Assembly: GCA_963669295.1 (NCBI GenBank)
Contig: OY769938.1
Location: forward strand, 1,674,001 to 1,738,000
Length of the DNA: 64,000 bases
Direction of reading: 5' to 3'
From: G963669295 sp963669295
Lineage (GTDB): Bacteria > Bacteroidota > Bacteroidia > Flavobacteriales_D > CALLUQ01
Shown: positions 25,386 through 35,700 of the stretch, piece by piece
How the letters are laid out: each line of letters begins with the position of its first letter
Position numbering within the stretch: position 1 is the first letter of the stretch
Program-made: the position numbers and the translations under genes
Notes under the pieces: generated by a model
Told to the model about the DNA's origin: nothing
Databases searched by the model: none
What the model saw: only the letters and a program-made list of their open reading frames with translations

Positions 25386-28300
25386 TTATCGTGTTAAATA
25401 GATGTAACCTGTGTGCGTATCAAACCCTTCTCCTAACTCTAGTATATAATAGTAGGTGCCTATCGGGAGTCCATCACCATCCCAATCGTTTTCGTAGGGC
25501 TCAGCTTGAAATACTTCATTCCCCCATCGATTAAATATGGTGAGCTTGTTGTCTGAATACAAGTGTAGTCCTACTATTTCAAAATCTTCATTTACACCAT
25601 CCCCATTGGGTGAAAATCCTTCAGGAATAATGAGTACCACATCACAATCGGAATCATTATCATCTTTATAATTAGGAATACCGTCAGCATCGCAATCGCC
25701 GGCTCCTTCTTCCGAATCTGGTCGGCCATCGTTGTCACTATCAGGGTCTCGATAATCAGGAATGCCATCACCATCACTATCAACAGGGTTGTTTGGATCG
25801 CTCCCCGCTTCTATGGCATCAGGAATGCCATCGCCATCTGAGTCCGTATCTTGAAAATCGAAAGTGCCATCGTTATCTGTATCAATTATTTCAGGATTAC
25901 AGGGGTCTGAAACATCACCCGTTCCTTCTACGCTATCAGGAATACCATCGCCATCCGAATCTAAATCGAAATGATCGGGCACGCCATCGCCATCAGTATT
26001 CGCTCCCAACGTTTCATAAAAATCAGGTACGCCATCTGCATCACTGTCAGTAAGTGTTACGGTAATAACAACCAATGCAGTATCGCAAAGACCTAACGGG
26101 TCGCACACCATATAGGTAATGGTATCGGTACCACAAAAGCCAAAGTTAGCACTGTATGTAATATTTCCATTGCCATCTACCGCTGCACTCCCATTGTTCG
26201 TCCCACCAATAATTGTGGTGGTTAATGGATCGCCATCAGGGTCGCTATCGTTGCCTTGCACATTGATGGTTTCTGTATCCGTATCGGTAGTAGTTATATT
26301 GTCATCAACAGCTACAGGTGGGTTGTTACAAAATACTGTTACTGTAATTGTAGCACTTGAATCGGAGCAAGGTGCTGTACCGCTTACCGTATAGGTAAAA
26401 TTGTAGGTGCCCGCTCCAGCAGTAGCAGCATCAAATGTTCCTCCACTCAATGCACCACTGTTATCATCATCAGTCCAGTTTCCTCCAACATCAGGATTGC
26501 CTGCCAATTGAGCAAACAGGTTAACCAATGGAGTAATGCTATCGCATACAGTAATGGCAGTATCAATTCCTCCATTGGGGCTGGCTACTACGGTTACAGT
26601 TACCGTAGCACTTGAGTCGGGACACGGGGTAACAGCTGTTACCGTGTAGGTAAAGTTATAGATGCCCACCCCTACCTGACTGGCATTAAAAACGCCTCCA
26701 CTTAACGCACCGGTAGCATCATCATCGTTCCAGGTACCACCTGTTTGTGGGCTTCCATTTAAGTGGCTAAAAAGGTCTATTGCTGTTTGCGTTTCGCACG
26801 CAGTTGCTGTTCCATTACTTCCCGCGTCGGGCAAGGCAACAACAGTTACCGTTACAATTGCCGAAGCAGTTCCAGCACACGGTGGTACAGCGTTAACGGT
26901 ATAGGTAAATGTATAGGTTCCCGCTGCTACTGCTGTAGCATCAAAAGTCGATCCGGTAAGTGCTCCGGTGTTGTCGTTATCAGTCCAGGTGCCACCTGCT
27001 TGTGGTGTCCCTCCCAGTGCAGCAAAAACATCAACGGTATTATTGGTAATGCACGCATCAATGGTGTTGTTTAGCCCAGCGCTAGGGCCCGAGGTAACAT
27101 TTACTGTTACTGTAGCACTTGAATCAGGACAACCAGAAGCCGATACGGTATACGTAAAATGGTACGTTCCGGTAGTTACCATGGTAGCATTGAATATCCC
27201 TCCTGTAAGTGCTCCTGTATTGTCATCGTCATTCCAAACGCCACCAGCATTAGGAGTTCCTCCCAAGCCTGTGATGAGGTTCACTACCGATTGATTATCG
27301 CATACATTTAATGTTCCATTGGTTCCCGCATTGGGAGGAAGCCCTACTGTTACTGTAACTGTGGCACTATCGTTAGCACATGGAGGTGTGCCATTCACCA
27401 CATAAGTAAAGTTATAGCTGCCCAACGTCACCATGGTAGCATTAAACACGTTACCTGTCAATGCTCCTGTATTGTCGTCATCCAACCAGGTGCCTCCGCC
27501 ATCAGGAGTACCCCCCAAGCCAGTATTGAGATCGAGCGCTGTTTGCGTTTGGCAGGAAGTAAGGTTGCCATCCACTCCCGCATCAGGGCCAATAGTAGCA
27601 GTTACTGTTACCGTTGCGGTAGAGTCGGGGCATGGCCCAAAGCCTGGAACGGTGTAAGAAAAATTATACGTGCCTGCCCCTACTTGTGAGGCATCAAAAA
27701 TACCTCCGGTCAGTGCACCGGTATTGTCGTCGTCGCTCCAGGTGCCTCCCAATTGAGGGGTTCCATTTAGTCCGGTAAACAAATCTACTGCTCCGTCATT
27801 CTCGCAAGCGGTTAGTGTGCCATTGGTTCCTGCATTGGGAATGGCTACCACCACCACAGTAACGGTAGCACTATCGTTGGCACATGGGGGTGTACCATTT
27901 ACCACATACGTAAAATGATAGGTGCCCACCCCAACTTGCGACGCATCAAAAAGGCTTCCTGTTAAAGCGGAAGTGTTGTCATCGTCGAGCCAGATACCCC
28001 CTGCATCGGGGCTACCTCCAAGTGTTGGAAACAAATCAAATGCAATTTCATTTTCACAAGCGTTGGTAGATACATCCGTACCTGCATTGGAGCCTTCATT
28101 TACTGTTACAGCAACCGTAGCACTGTCGTTTAAACAGCCACCAGCTCCAATAAGTACATAGGTGAAGTTGTAGGTTCCTCCGGGCATGATTGAAGCGTTA
28201 AAAAAGCCTCCTCCAATGGCTCCAGTATTGTCGTCGTCGAGCCAGGTGCCTCCTGCATCGGGAGTGCCACCCAGGCCGGTAATAAGGTCAACTGCTGTTT

Positions 28301-30410
28301 CGGTATCGCATACACTTAGCGTGCCATTGGTGCCGGGGTCAGGTGCAGCGGTTACGGTTACATTAACCGTAGCACTGTCGTTTACGCAAGGTAAGGTACC
28401 GGTAACCACATAGGTGAAGTTGTAGCTTCCTGTGCTCACTGCTGATGCATCAAACATGTTTCCTGTTAATGCTCCGGTGGCATCGTCGTCAAGCCAGATG
28501 CCTCCACCGTCTGGAGTACCGCCCAAACCGCCATCGAGGTTCACTGCGGTTTCGGTGTTACACACAAACATTACTCCATTGTTTCCTGCGTCGGGAGAGG
28601 CGGTTACGGTTACGGTAACCGTAGCACTGGCCGAGCCAGTGCAGGGCGTTACAGCATTTACTGTATAGGTAAAATTATAGGTGCCTGCTCCTACCAGTAC
28701 AGGGTTAAAAAGGTGGCCAAACAACGCACTGGTATTGTCGTCATCATTCCAGGTTCCGCCTATTTGTGGCGTTCCCCCCAACCCAGCTGTAAGGTCTACC
28801 GAAACGGCATCATCGCACGCAGTAAGGTTACCATTGGTACCAGCATCAGGGCTGGCAACTACCCCTACACGAATGCGGGCTGTATCGGTAGCACACAATC
28901 CGGAGTTAACGGCATAAGAAAAGTTATACGACCCCGAGCCTATCATTGAGGCATTGAAAATATTTCCTGTAAGTGCTCCCGTAAGGTTTTCATCAATCCA
29001 TGTACCCCCAGCATCAGGGCTTCCGGCAAGGTTGGCAAATAGGTCTACTGCAGCAGCTGTTTCGCAAACAGAAATAATGGTGTCGCCTCCTGCCTGGGGG
29101 CTGTTTCCAATCAGGATATTTAACCCTGTTAATGTAACGCCTCCGCTGCCATTTGTTGCTCCGTAGTTAGTGCCAGCACACCCTCCCGGGCCTCCTATTT
29201 TTGTTCCAGCAGCACCACCATTTGTAGTTACAGTAACCTGCCCGGGCAATGTAAGTTCACTCCATACTGTACCACCACTGCCTCCTCCTCCTGTACCATA
29301 ACAATTGGTAGTGTTGGCATTGTCGCCTCCATTTCCTCCATTGGCCGATACGGTAAGGTTAGATATAAAAGAGGTGGAACGCAACAAAACAGTTCCTCCA
29401 GCTCCAGCTCCGCCGGCTCCTTCTCCATTGGGATTTACGGTTGATGTTCCATTGGCACCATTGGCTAGCACAGCATTGCCACTACCATCTATTTCACTGG
29501 CCGAAATCAATACTATTCCGCCACCAGCGCCCCCCATTCCGGCAGTGTTATTGGCAGGTGCATTTCCGGCTCCACCGCCTCCACCCATAAACACTCTATT
29601 CACCACATTGCTGTAGGGCAAAGCAAAACCAGGCACTCCACCAACACTTGTTCCTGAGCATCCTCCGGCATCGTATTCGTTGCCTCCCTGTCCGGCCACT
29701 GCGGCATTAGAACCGCCAGCACCACCGGCAGCCCAACTGTTGCCACCACCACCGCCATTGGCTTGTTTTCCTCTACCCATTTCTTTGCTTGCAATAAAGG
29801 CCGCTATGCCTTCACCCTTTCCTGCACCTGTTCCTACTCCAAGAGGAAGGAAATAATCGGTTGTGCCACATGCCGGCCCAAGGTTTGTGTTGGGCGCACC
29901 ACCCCTAAATCCCATACCACTCACGTCTATATCAGCAGCAAACGATAAGGTACCGTTAGCACGCAATGCCAGTACCCCTCCAGTAGCTCCATTCCACGGA
30001 GTACATGTGAGCGTTCCTGTTATCGTAACACTGCTATAATTAGGCACTGTTACCAATTGTACTGCTCCACCTACAGGATTGTAGGTACGCTGAAATTCTT
30101 TACTGAACGACACCTCATTTCCCGTGATGTCGCAAATCTTTTTTAACTCATAGTTTCCCGCACTATTCAATGCCGTGGTATCCCCAAAGCCAGCTGTATT
30201 TGTTTCATTAATTGCAGCCCCGGTCATTTGAATGATAAGAATGGTGTCGCCTACAGCAAACGATGCCGGGTTCGTAACGGTTACTGAGCTTTGCCCAAGA
30301 TTGATGGCCGTTACAGCGGTATAACTGTTTACAACACCTGATATCTGAGCCCATGATGATTGGATAAAAGTGGTAAGCACCAACAGCAGGAGCACTATTC
30401 GGAACGCCAT
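25386..30410 (-). CDS. Giant secreted adhesin-like protein with 11 repeats and gliding-motility (type-B) C-terminal domain
   Basis: A 1674-residue exported protein. The ATG at 30410 starts directly on a signal peptide (MAFRIVLLLLVLTTF...SSWAQ); an upstream ATG at 30467 would add 19 polar residues and is less likely. The order is: a glycine-rich domain (~150-440, many GGGG and GGAGG runs); 11 repeats of ~85 residues, each with GGTPDAGGTW, then DDDNTGALTG, then GTYNFTYTV; a cadherin-like segment (PPVAVDDNITT); Asp-rich TSP3-like calcium loops (DSDGDGIPD); and a type-B T9SS domain (IPEGFSPNGDGVNEDF, FNRWGNEVFQ, GTYYYILEL). It is probably a calcium-stabilised surface adhesin exported with the adjacent PorP/SprF. 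Confidence 0.9.
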   Translation of the reverse strand: MAFRIVLLLLVLTTFIQSSWAQISGVVNSYTAVTAINLGQSSVTVTNPASFAVGDTILIIQMTGAAINETNTAGFGDTTALNSAGNYELKKICDITGNEVSFSKEFQRTYNPVGGAVQLVTVPNYSSVTITGTLTCTPWNGATGGVLALRANGTLSFAADIDVSGMGFRGGAPNTNLGPACGTTDYFLPLGVGTGAGKGEGIAAFIASKEMGRGKQANGGGGGNSWAAGGAGGSNAAVAGQGGNEYDAGGCSGTSVGGVPGFALPYSNVVNRVFMGGGGGAGNAPANNTAGMGGAGGGIVLISASEIDGSGNAVLANGANGTSTVNPNGEGAGGAGAGGTVLLRSTSFISNLTVSANGGNGGDNANTTNCYGTGGGGSGGTVWSELTLPGQVTVTTNGGAAGTKIGGPGGCAGTNYGATNGSGGVTLTGLNILIGNSPQAGGDTIISVCETAAAVDLFANLAGSPDAGGTWIDENLTGALTGNIFNASMIGSGSYNFSYAVNSGLCATDTARIRVGVVASPDAGTNGNLTACDDAVSVDLTAGLGGTPQIGGTWNDDDNTSALFGHLFNPVLVGAGTYNFTYTVNAVTPCTGSASATVTVTVTASPDAGNNGVMFVCNTETAVNLDGGLGGTPDGGGIWLDDDATGALTGNMFDASAVSTGSYNFTYVVTGTLPCVNDSATVNVTVTAAPDPGTNGTLSVCDTETAVDLITGLGGTPDAGGTWLDDDNTGAIGGGFFNASIMPGGTYNFTYVLIGAGGCLNDSATVAVTVNEGSNAGTDVSTNACENEIAFDLFPTLGGSPDAGGIWLDDDNTSALTGSLFDASQVGVGTYHFTYVVNGTPPCANDSATVTVVVVAIPNAGTNGTLTACENDGAVDLFTGLNGTPQLGGTWSDDDNTGALTGGIFDASQVGAGTYNFSYTVPGFGPCPDSTATVTVTATIGPDAGVDGNLTSCQTQTALDLNTGLGGTPDGGGTWLDDDNTGALTGNVFNATMVTLGSYNFTYVVNGTPPCANDSATVTVTVGLPPNAGTNGTLNVCDNQSVVNLITGLGGTPNAGGVWNDDDNTGALTGGIFNATMVTTGTYHFTYTVSASGCPDSSATVTVNVTSGPSAGLNNTIDACITNNTVDVFAALGGTPQAGGTWTDNDNTGALTGSTFDATAVAAGTYTFTYTVNAVPPCAGTASAIVTVTVVALPDAGSNGTATACETQTAIDLFSHLNGSPQTGGTWNDDDATGALSGGVFNASQVGVGIYNFTYTVTAVTPCPDSSATVTVTVVASPNGGIDTAITVCDSITPLVNLFAQLAGNPDVGGNWTDDDNSGALSGGTFDAATAGAGTYNFTYTVSGTAPCSDSSATITVTVFCNNPPVAVDDNITTTDTDTETINVQGNDSDPDGDPLTTTIIGGTNNGSAAVDGNGNITYSANFGFCGTDTITYMVCDPLGLCDTALVVITVTLTDSDADGVPDFYETLGANTDGDGVPDHFDLDSDGDGIPDSVEGTGDVSDPCNPEIIDTDNDGTFDFQDTDSDGDGIPDAIEAGSDPNNPVDSDGDGIPDYRDPDSDNDGRPDSEEGAGDCDADGIPNYKDDNDSDCDVVLIIPEGFSPNGDGVNEDFEIVGLHLYSDNKLTIFNRWGNEVFQAEPYENDWDGDGLPIGTYYYILELGEGFDTHTGYIYLTR
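26337..29106 (-). repeat. Eleven tandem ~250-bp coding repeats
   Basis: Direct repeats inside the giant adhesin gene, each encoding ~85 residues with a conserved GGTW and DDDNTGAL core and ending in a TVTVT strand. The copies differ at many positions, so the array is old rather than freshly amplified. Confidence 0.85.
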
Positions 30411-30536
30411 AGTGTGAGGTATTAATTGAGTTTTAGAATGGTTTACTTGCACGCGTAACACCTTCAAGCTACTGGCTTTTAGGCGACTATCTTTAGGGTA
30501 AATTTAAAAAAGATAGGGAATTATCGGAAAGAAAGT

Positions 30537-32438
30537 TTAGTAGGCCCTTTCATTCTTTCCTTCCACATAGTTAATGAAGGCTTTATTGACCACTTTATTT
30601 CCGCCCGGTGTTGGATAATCACCAGAAAAATACCAATCGCCTTTATGGTCAGGACATGCTTGGTGCAAGCCTTCCAATGATTGGTAAAGGATGTTTACCT
30701 CCGCATTTACATGCGTTGGAGTAAGCAGTTCCGATATTTTTTCAGAGATTTGATCATCAGTAAACGGTTCGTAAATGGCTTTTACATGATTGCGTATTTG
30801 CTCTTTGGGCAAATCAGCTTGTGCCTTACATTTTTCGTATACCTCTTGGATAACATGCTCTTTGCCGTGATCTTTCAGCAATTCAATGGCTGCTTGAAAC
30901 GCAATGAAGTCGCCCAGCTTAGCCATGTCTATGCCATAACAATCGGGGTATCGTATTTGTGGTGCTGAAGAAACGATAATGATCTTCTTTGGTTCCAACC
31001 GATCTAGGATGCGCAATACGCTGCGTTTCAATGTAGTGCCCCGAACAATGGAATCATCAATAACCACCAGGTTATCTTTTCCCTTTTGCACAGCGCCATA
31101 GGTAATGTCGTATACGTGGGCCACCAAATCATCCCTATCATCGTCGGAAGTAATGAACGTTCGCAGCTTAGCATCCTTAATCGCAATTTTCTCTACACGC
31201 GGACGAATAGAGAAAATTTCTTTCAGCTGATCGGCATCAAAGTTGCCATTCATGGCAACAATTTTCTCTTGCTTCACCTGATCAAGGTGGTCTTCAATGC
31301 CCTTTACCATTCCATAAAACGCTGTTTCCGCAGTGTTAGGAATGAAAGAAAACACGGTGTTTTTTAAATCGTGATCAACCGCTTCAATAATTTTTGGGCA
31401 AACCAATCGGCCCAGCTCTTTACGCTCTTCGTAAATGTCTTTATCGCTGCCTCGCGAAAAATAAATGCGTTCAAAGGAGCATGCTTTTTTCTCGGTAGGC
31501 GTTTTTACTTGTTCTTCGCTAATGGTGCCATCTTTCTTGATGATGATGGCGTGGCCAGGCTGCAATTCTTTGATGCTGTTGATGTCTACATTAAATGCTG
31601 TTTGAATCACAGGGCGCTCGGAAGTAACCACTGCCACCTCATCGTCTACATAGTAAAATGCGGGGCGAATGCCTGCAGGGTCGCGTGTTACAAATGCATC
31701 GCCATGACCAAATAATCCTGCCATGGTATAGCCACCATCAAAGTCGGCAGTGGCATTTTCAAGAATTTTCTGAATGTTGGCCTGCTCTGAAATGAGCTTG
31801 GTAATTTCCTTGTTGCTGTAACCCAGTATTTTATACTTCTGAAACAGTTCTTCATTTTCCACATCAAGAAAGTGGCCTATTTTTTCGAGTACTGTTACTG
31901 TATCTGATTTCTCTTTAGGGTGTTGTCCAATGTTAGTAAGAATTCCAAACAACTCGTCTACATTGGTCATGTTAAAGTTACCTGCCACCACGAGGTTTCT
32001 GGTCATCCAGTTGTTTTGGCGCAAGAATGGATGGCAGTTTTCAATGCTGTTTCTACCAAAGGTACCATAGCGCAAATGACCTAAAAACAATTCTCCAGTA
32101 AACCCGACATTGTGTTTCAACCATTCCACATCACGCAATCGCTCAGGGTTTTTCTCGCCAATGGCTTCAAACTTGCTGTTTACGTATTCGAATACTTCTT
32201 GAATGGGTTTGGCCCCTACCGAACGCTTTCGGCTGATGTACCTGTGGCCGGGCTCTACATCGAATTTAATGTTGGCAATTCCGGCACCGTCCTGTCCTCT
32301 GTTGTGTTGTTTTTCCATCAACAGGTACAGTTTGTTCAGGCCATAAAAGGCCGTTCCATACTTTTCCAGGTAATAATCTAAGGGCTTTAAGAGTCGCAGC
32401 AACGCAATGCCGCATTCGTGCTTAATAGAGTCGCTCAT
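30537..32438 (-). CDS. purF: Amidophosphoribosyltransferase (long Bacteroidota form)
   Basis: It catalyses the first committed step of purine synthesis (PRPP + glutamine to 5-phosphoribosylamine). The N-terminal glutaminase domain has the catalytic Cys at residue 9 (IKHECGIA) and EKQHNRGQDGAGI. The C-terminal phosphoribosyltransferase domain has the PRPP loop VVIDDSIVRGTTLKR. At 633 residues it is longer than classical PurF (~470-510), with a C-terminal extension ending NKAFINYVEG. An ATG at 32492 would add 18 residues ahead of the catalytic Cys; I prefer 32438 (MSDSIKHECG), since the Cys must lie near the N terminus. Bacteroidota can carry more than one such gene, so purF is a reasonable but not certain name. 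Confidence 0.85.
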   Translation of the reverse strand: MSDSIKHECGIALLRLLKPLDYYLEKYGTAFYGLNKLYLLMEKQHNRGQDGAGIANIKFDVEPGHRYISRKRSVGAKPIQEVFEYVNSKFEAIGEKNPERLRDVEWLKHNVGFTGELFLGHLRYGTFGRNSIENCHPFLRQNNWMTRNLVVAGNFNMTNVDELFGILTNIGQHPKEKSDTVTVLEKIGHFLDVENEELFQKYKILGYSNKEITKLISEQANIQKILENATADFDGGYTMAGLFGHGDAFVTRDPAGIRPAFYYVDDEVAVVTSERPVIQTAFNVDINSIKELQPGHAIIIKKDGTISEEQVKTPTEKKACSFERIYFSRGSDKDIYEERKELGRLVCPKIIEAVDHDLKNTVFSFIPNTAETAFYGMVKGIEDHLDQVKQEKIVAMNGNFDADQLKEIFSIRPRVEKIAIKDAKLRTFITSDDDRDDLVAHVYDITYGAVQKGKDNLVVIDDSIVRGTTLKRSVLRILDRLEPKKIIIVSSAPQIRYPDCYGIDMAKLGDFIAFQAAIELLKDHGKEHVIQEVYEKCKAQADLPKEQIRNHVKAIYEPFTDDQISEKISELLTPTHVNAEVNILYQSLEGLHQACPDHKGDWYFSGDYPTPGGNKVVNKAFINYVEGKNERAY

Positions 32439-32791
32439 CCAATATGTCTGGCAGTGTTCGTAAAGTAAGTTGCAAAAATAAGTATTATTCATGAATTAAA
32501 TGGCCTTTCTAATTTCAGGTTATCAACACCTCCCAAAACCCGCGGAAATCCAATTTATTCCTCCTTTTTTATGAATCCTTATTGGGCTGAATACGTAAGA
32601 GAAAACCCAACTTGCTTTTTTTCATAGAAATAAAAGCAATTGATTTGCTTTAAGGGACAGTAAAATAGCGGGATAGCGTGTTGGCAACTGTATAATTGAA
32701 TCGCATTTCATTAATTTAATTGGAATGCGGCAACCCAGCACTTGATTTCTCGTCTATTGTATAGTATCTTGCAAGATTACATCGAGTTGAT
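32439..32791. other. Divergent intergenic region
   Basis: A 353-bp gap between the purine gene (minus) and a T9SS protein (plus). I see a 7-bp hairpin (AAAGCAA/TTGCTTT, 32633-32651) and a CGCATT/AATGCG inverted repeat with a 16-bp spacer near 32702-32729. No convincing TAnnTTTG promoter was found on the plus strand. Confidence 0.3.
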
Positions 32792-35700
32792 TTGCAACGA
32801 ATTGTAAACCATATTGTAACTCTCATTGCTGGTGTATGCATTTATGCCAGTGTTTTGGCGCACTACTCCCCCATTAATTTCACCGAAAATAAAGGGCAGT
32901 GGCATCCTAATGTAGAGCTGCGACTCGACCTGCCAGCTGGCTACCTGTATTTGGAGCAAACTCGCTTTACGTATTTGTTTTACGATGAGGCGGTGTTAGA
33001 AACATTGCATGCTCATGCCACCCCGCAACCATTAGAGGCGGTTAATGCCCATGCGTTTCACGTCAACTTTCTGCGTAGCAATCCAAATGCTGAGATTAAA
33101 ACGTTGGGGCCTACTACGGATTACAAGAATTTTTACCTGGGCAACGACCCTTCTCGATGGGCCACCCGTGTCAACTCCTACAAAAATGTCATTTACAAAG
33201 ACATCTACTCCAAAACCGATTTGTCGATTTATGGGAAAGGACAGCAATTGAAGTACGATTTTGTAGTATACCCCGGTGGCGATCCTGACATGGTACAGAT
33301 GGAGTACAGTGGCGTAGAAGATATTGCCTTACAACAAGGCAATTTGCATGTCAAAACCACGGTAAATGAAATGATGGAGCAACAACCTTATGCCTTTCAA
33401 ATTATTGAAGGGAATAAGGTGGAAGTGCCTTGTCAGTTTAATCTGGAAGACAATGTGGTAAGCTTTGTTTTTCCTGAAGGCTACAACGATGACTACCCGT
33501 TGGTGATCGACCCCGTGCTTTCTTTTTCTTCGTTTACCGGTTCAACGGCCAGTAATTTTGGCTTTACTGCCACTTACGACGATACCGGCCATATGTATAT
33601 CGGAGGTATTGTGTTTGCAGTAGGGCTCTACCCTACCAGCACCGGTGCTTTTCAACTGAACTTTAATTCAGGCATCGTCGACATGGGCATTAGCAAGTTT
33701 ACAGTCGACGGCAGTGGCCTGGATTATTCTACTTATCTCGGTGGTTCGCAAAACGAATCTCCCCATAGTTTGGTAGTCAATAGCAACGACGAGTTGCTTA
33801 TCTTAGGTACCACGGGCTCCGATGATTTCCCTACTTCGCTGAATGGCTACAATACCGTTTTTAACGGGGGCACCAACATTACCTTCACCACAGGGTATGG
33901 GTTCAACCACGTTAACGGTACCGACATTGTGATTTCAAAACTTAGTGCCGATGGCACTGCATTGTTAGGATCGACCTATGTAGGCGGCACAGGAAGTGAT
34001 GGCATGAACCTGGCCGATACCCTGGCTTATAATTATGGCGATCCTTTTCGAGGAGAAATTATTGTAGATGATAGCGACAATTGTTATGTGGCTTCCAGCA
34101 CTATGTCGAACGATTTTCCAGTAACTGGAAATGCGCCTCAAAATATGTTTGGTGGGGGCAACCAGGATGGCGTAGTATTTAAACTCAGTCCCGACCTCAG
34201 CGCATTGCTTTGGAGTACCTACGCAGGGGGCAACAACGACGATACTGGTTTTTCGGTACAGCTCGATAGCAATAACGACATTTACATTTGTGGGGGCACA
34301 CGCAGCACCGACCTGCCCACCACACCTGGAGCCATTAACCCCACCTTACAAGGGGCCATCGATGGATATATCATCCACTACCCTGCTTCGGGAAATGGAA
34401 TTACAGCAGCCACCTATATTGGTACTGCCTCTTACGACCAGTGTTACTTTATTCAACTGGATGTAACCGATAGCGTATACGTGGTAGGGCAAACCACTGG
34501 CAATTACCCCATTAGTAACGGTGTATATAACAATCCCAACAGTGGGCAATTCATTCACAAACTCGACAATACTTTAAGCACTACCGACTTTACTACCACT
34601 ATTGGTACAGGAAGTGGACAAATTGACTTTTCCACCTCTGCTTTTTTGGTAAGCGACTGCGGTCAAATTTATGTATCGGGATGGGGGGGCTCCGTGAATC
34701 AAGCTAACGGTATCGCTGATTTTAGCACTACCATAGGTTTGCCCACCACAGCCAATGCCTTTCAATCGGCTACTGATGGGAGTGATTTTTACCTTATTGT
34801 GCTCGACGAGAATGCTACAGCCCTGGTGTATGCTACCTTTTTTGGTGGGCCAGTAAGCGCTGAACACGTGGATGGAGGTACCAGTAGATTTGATAAAAAT
34901 GGGATTGTTTATCAGGCAGTATGTGCCGGGTGTGGAGGCAACTCCGATTTCCCTACCACGCCAGGGGTATGGTCGAACACCAATCAAAGCACCAACTGCA
35001 ACCTCGGAGCCTTTAAGTTTGATTTGGCAGAGCTCACTGCTGATGTGAATTTATCAGCTCCATATACTTGCCTGCCCGACTCCACCTATTTCATCAACCT
35101 CACCAACGGTGGTACAGACTTCTTTTGGGATTTTGGCGACAACACTACTTCCATTGAATACGAACCTGTACACATGTATCAAGATACAGGGGTTTATCAT
35201 GTGATGTTGGTCGCTTCCGATTCTTTGTCGTGTACTTTAACAGATACGGCATGGTATACCATTACTGTATATGCCCCTAATACTGCTTTGATTCAGCCCA
35301 TTGATACCATTTGCCCTGAAGATAGCGTGCAGCTGTTTGCCAGTGGTGGCGACACCTATTTGTGGAGCCCAACTACCGGCTTGAGCGACAGCACCATTGC
35401 CGACCCGTGGGCCTCACCAGGAGTAACCACTACTTATATTGTACAAACAACCGACAGTTGTGGTACCGATGCCGATACCATAACAGTACATGTATACAAC
35501 GAGCAAATTAGCATCATACCCGACACTTCTATTTGCCTAGGTAATTCAGTGTCTTTGTATGCTACAGGGGGAGGGAGTTATTCATGGACAGCTTCGGTAG
35601 GGGTGGTTCCCAGCCCTAATAGTCCAACCCCCATGGTAACACCACTGGTTACCACAACTTATTATGTAGAGGTAACTACTCCTAACGGCTGCCTTCAAAC

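Noticed and set aside
26119..29616. Many plus-strand frames of 60-110 codons opposite the giant adhesin
   Set aside because: They recur with the period of the coding repeats and mirror them; they are shadows.
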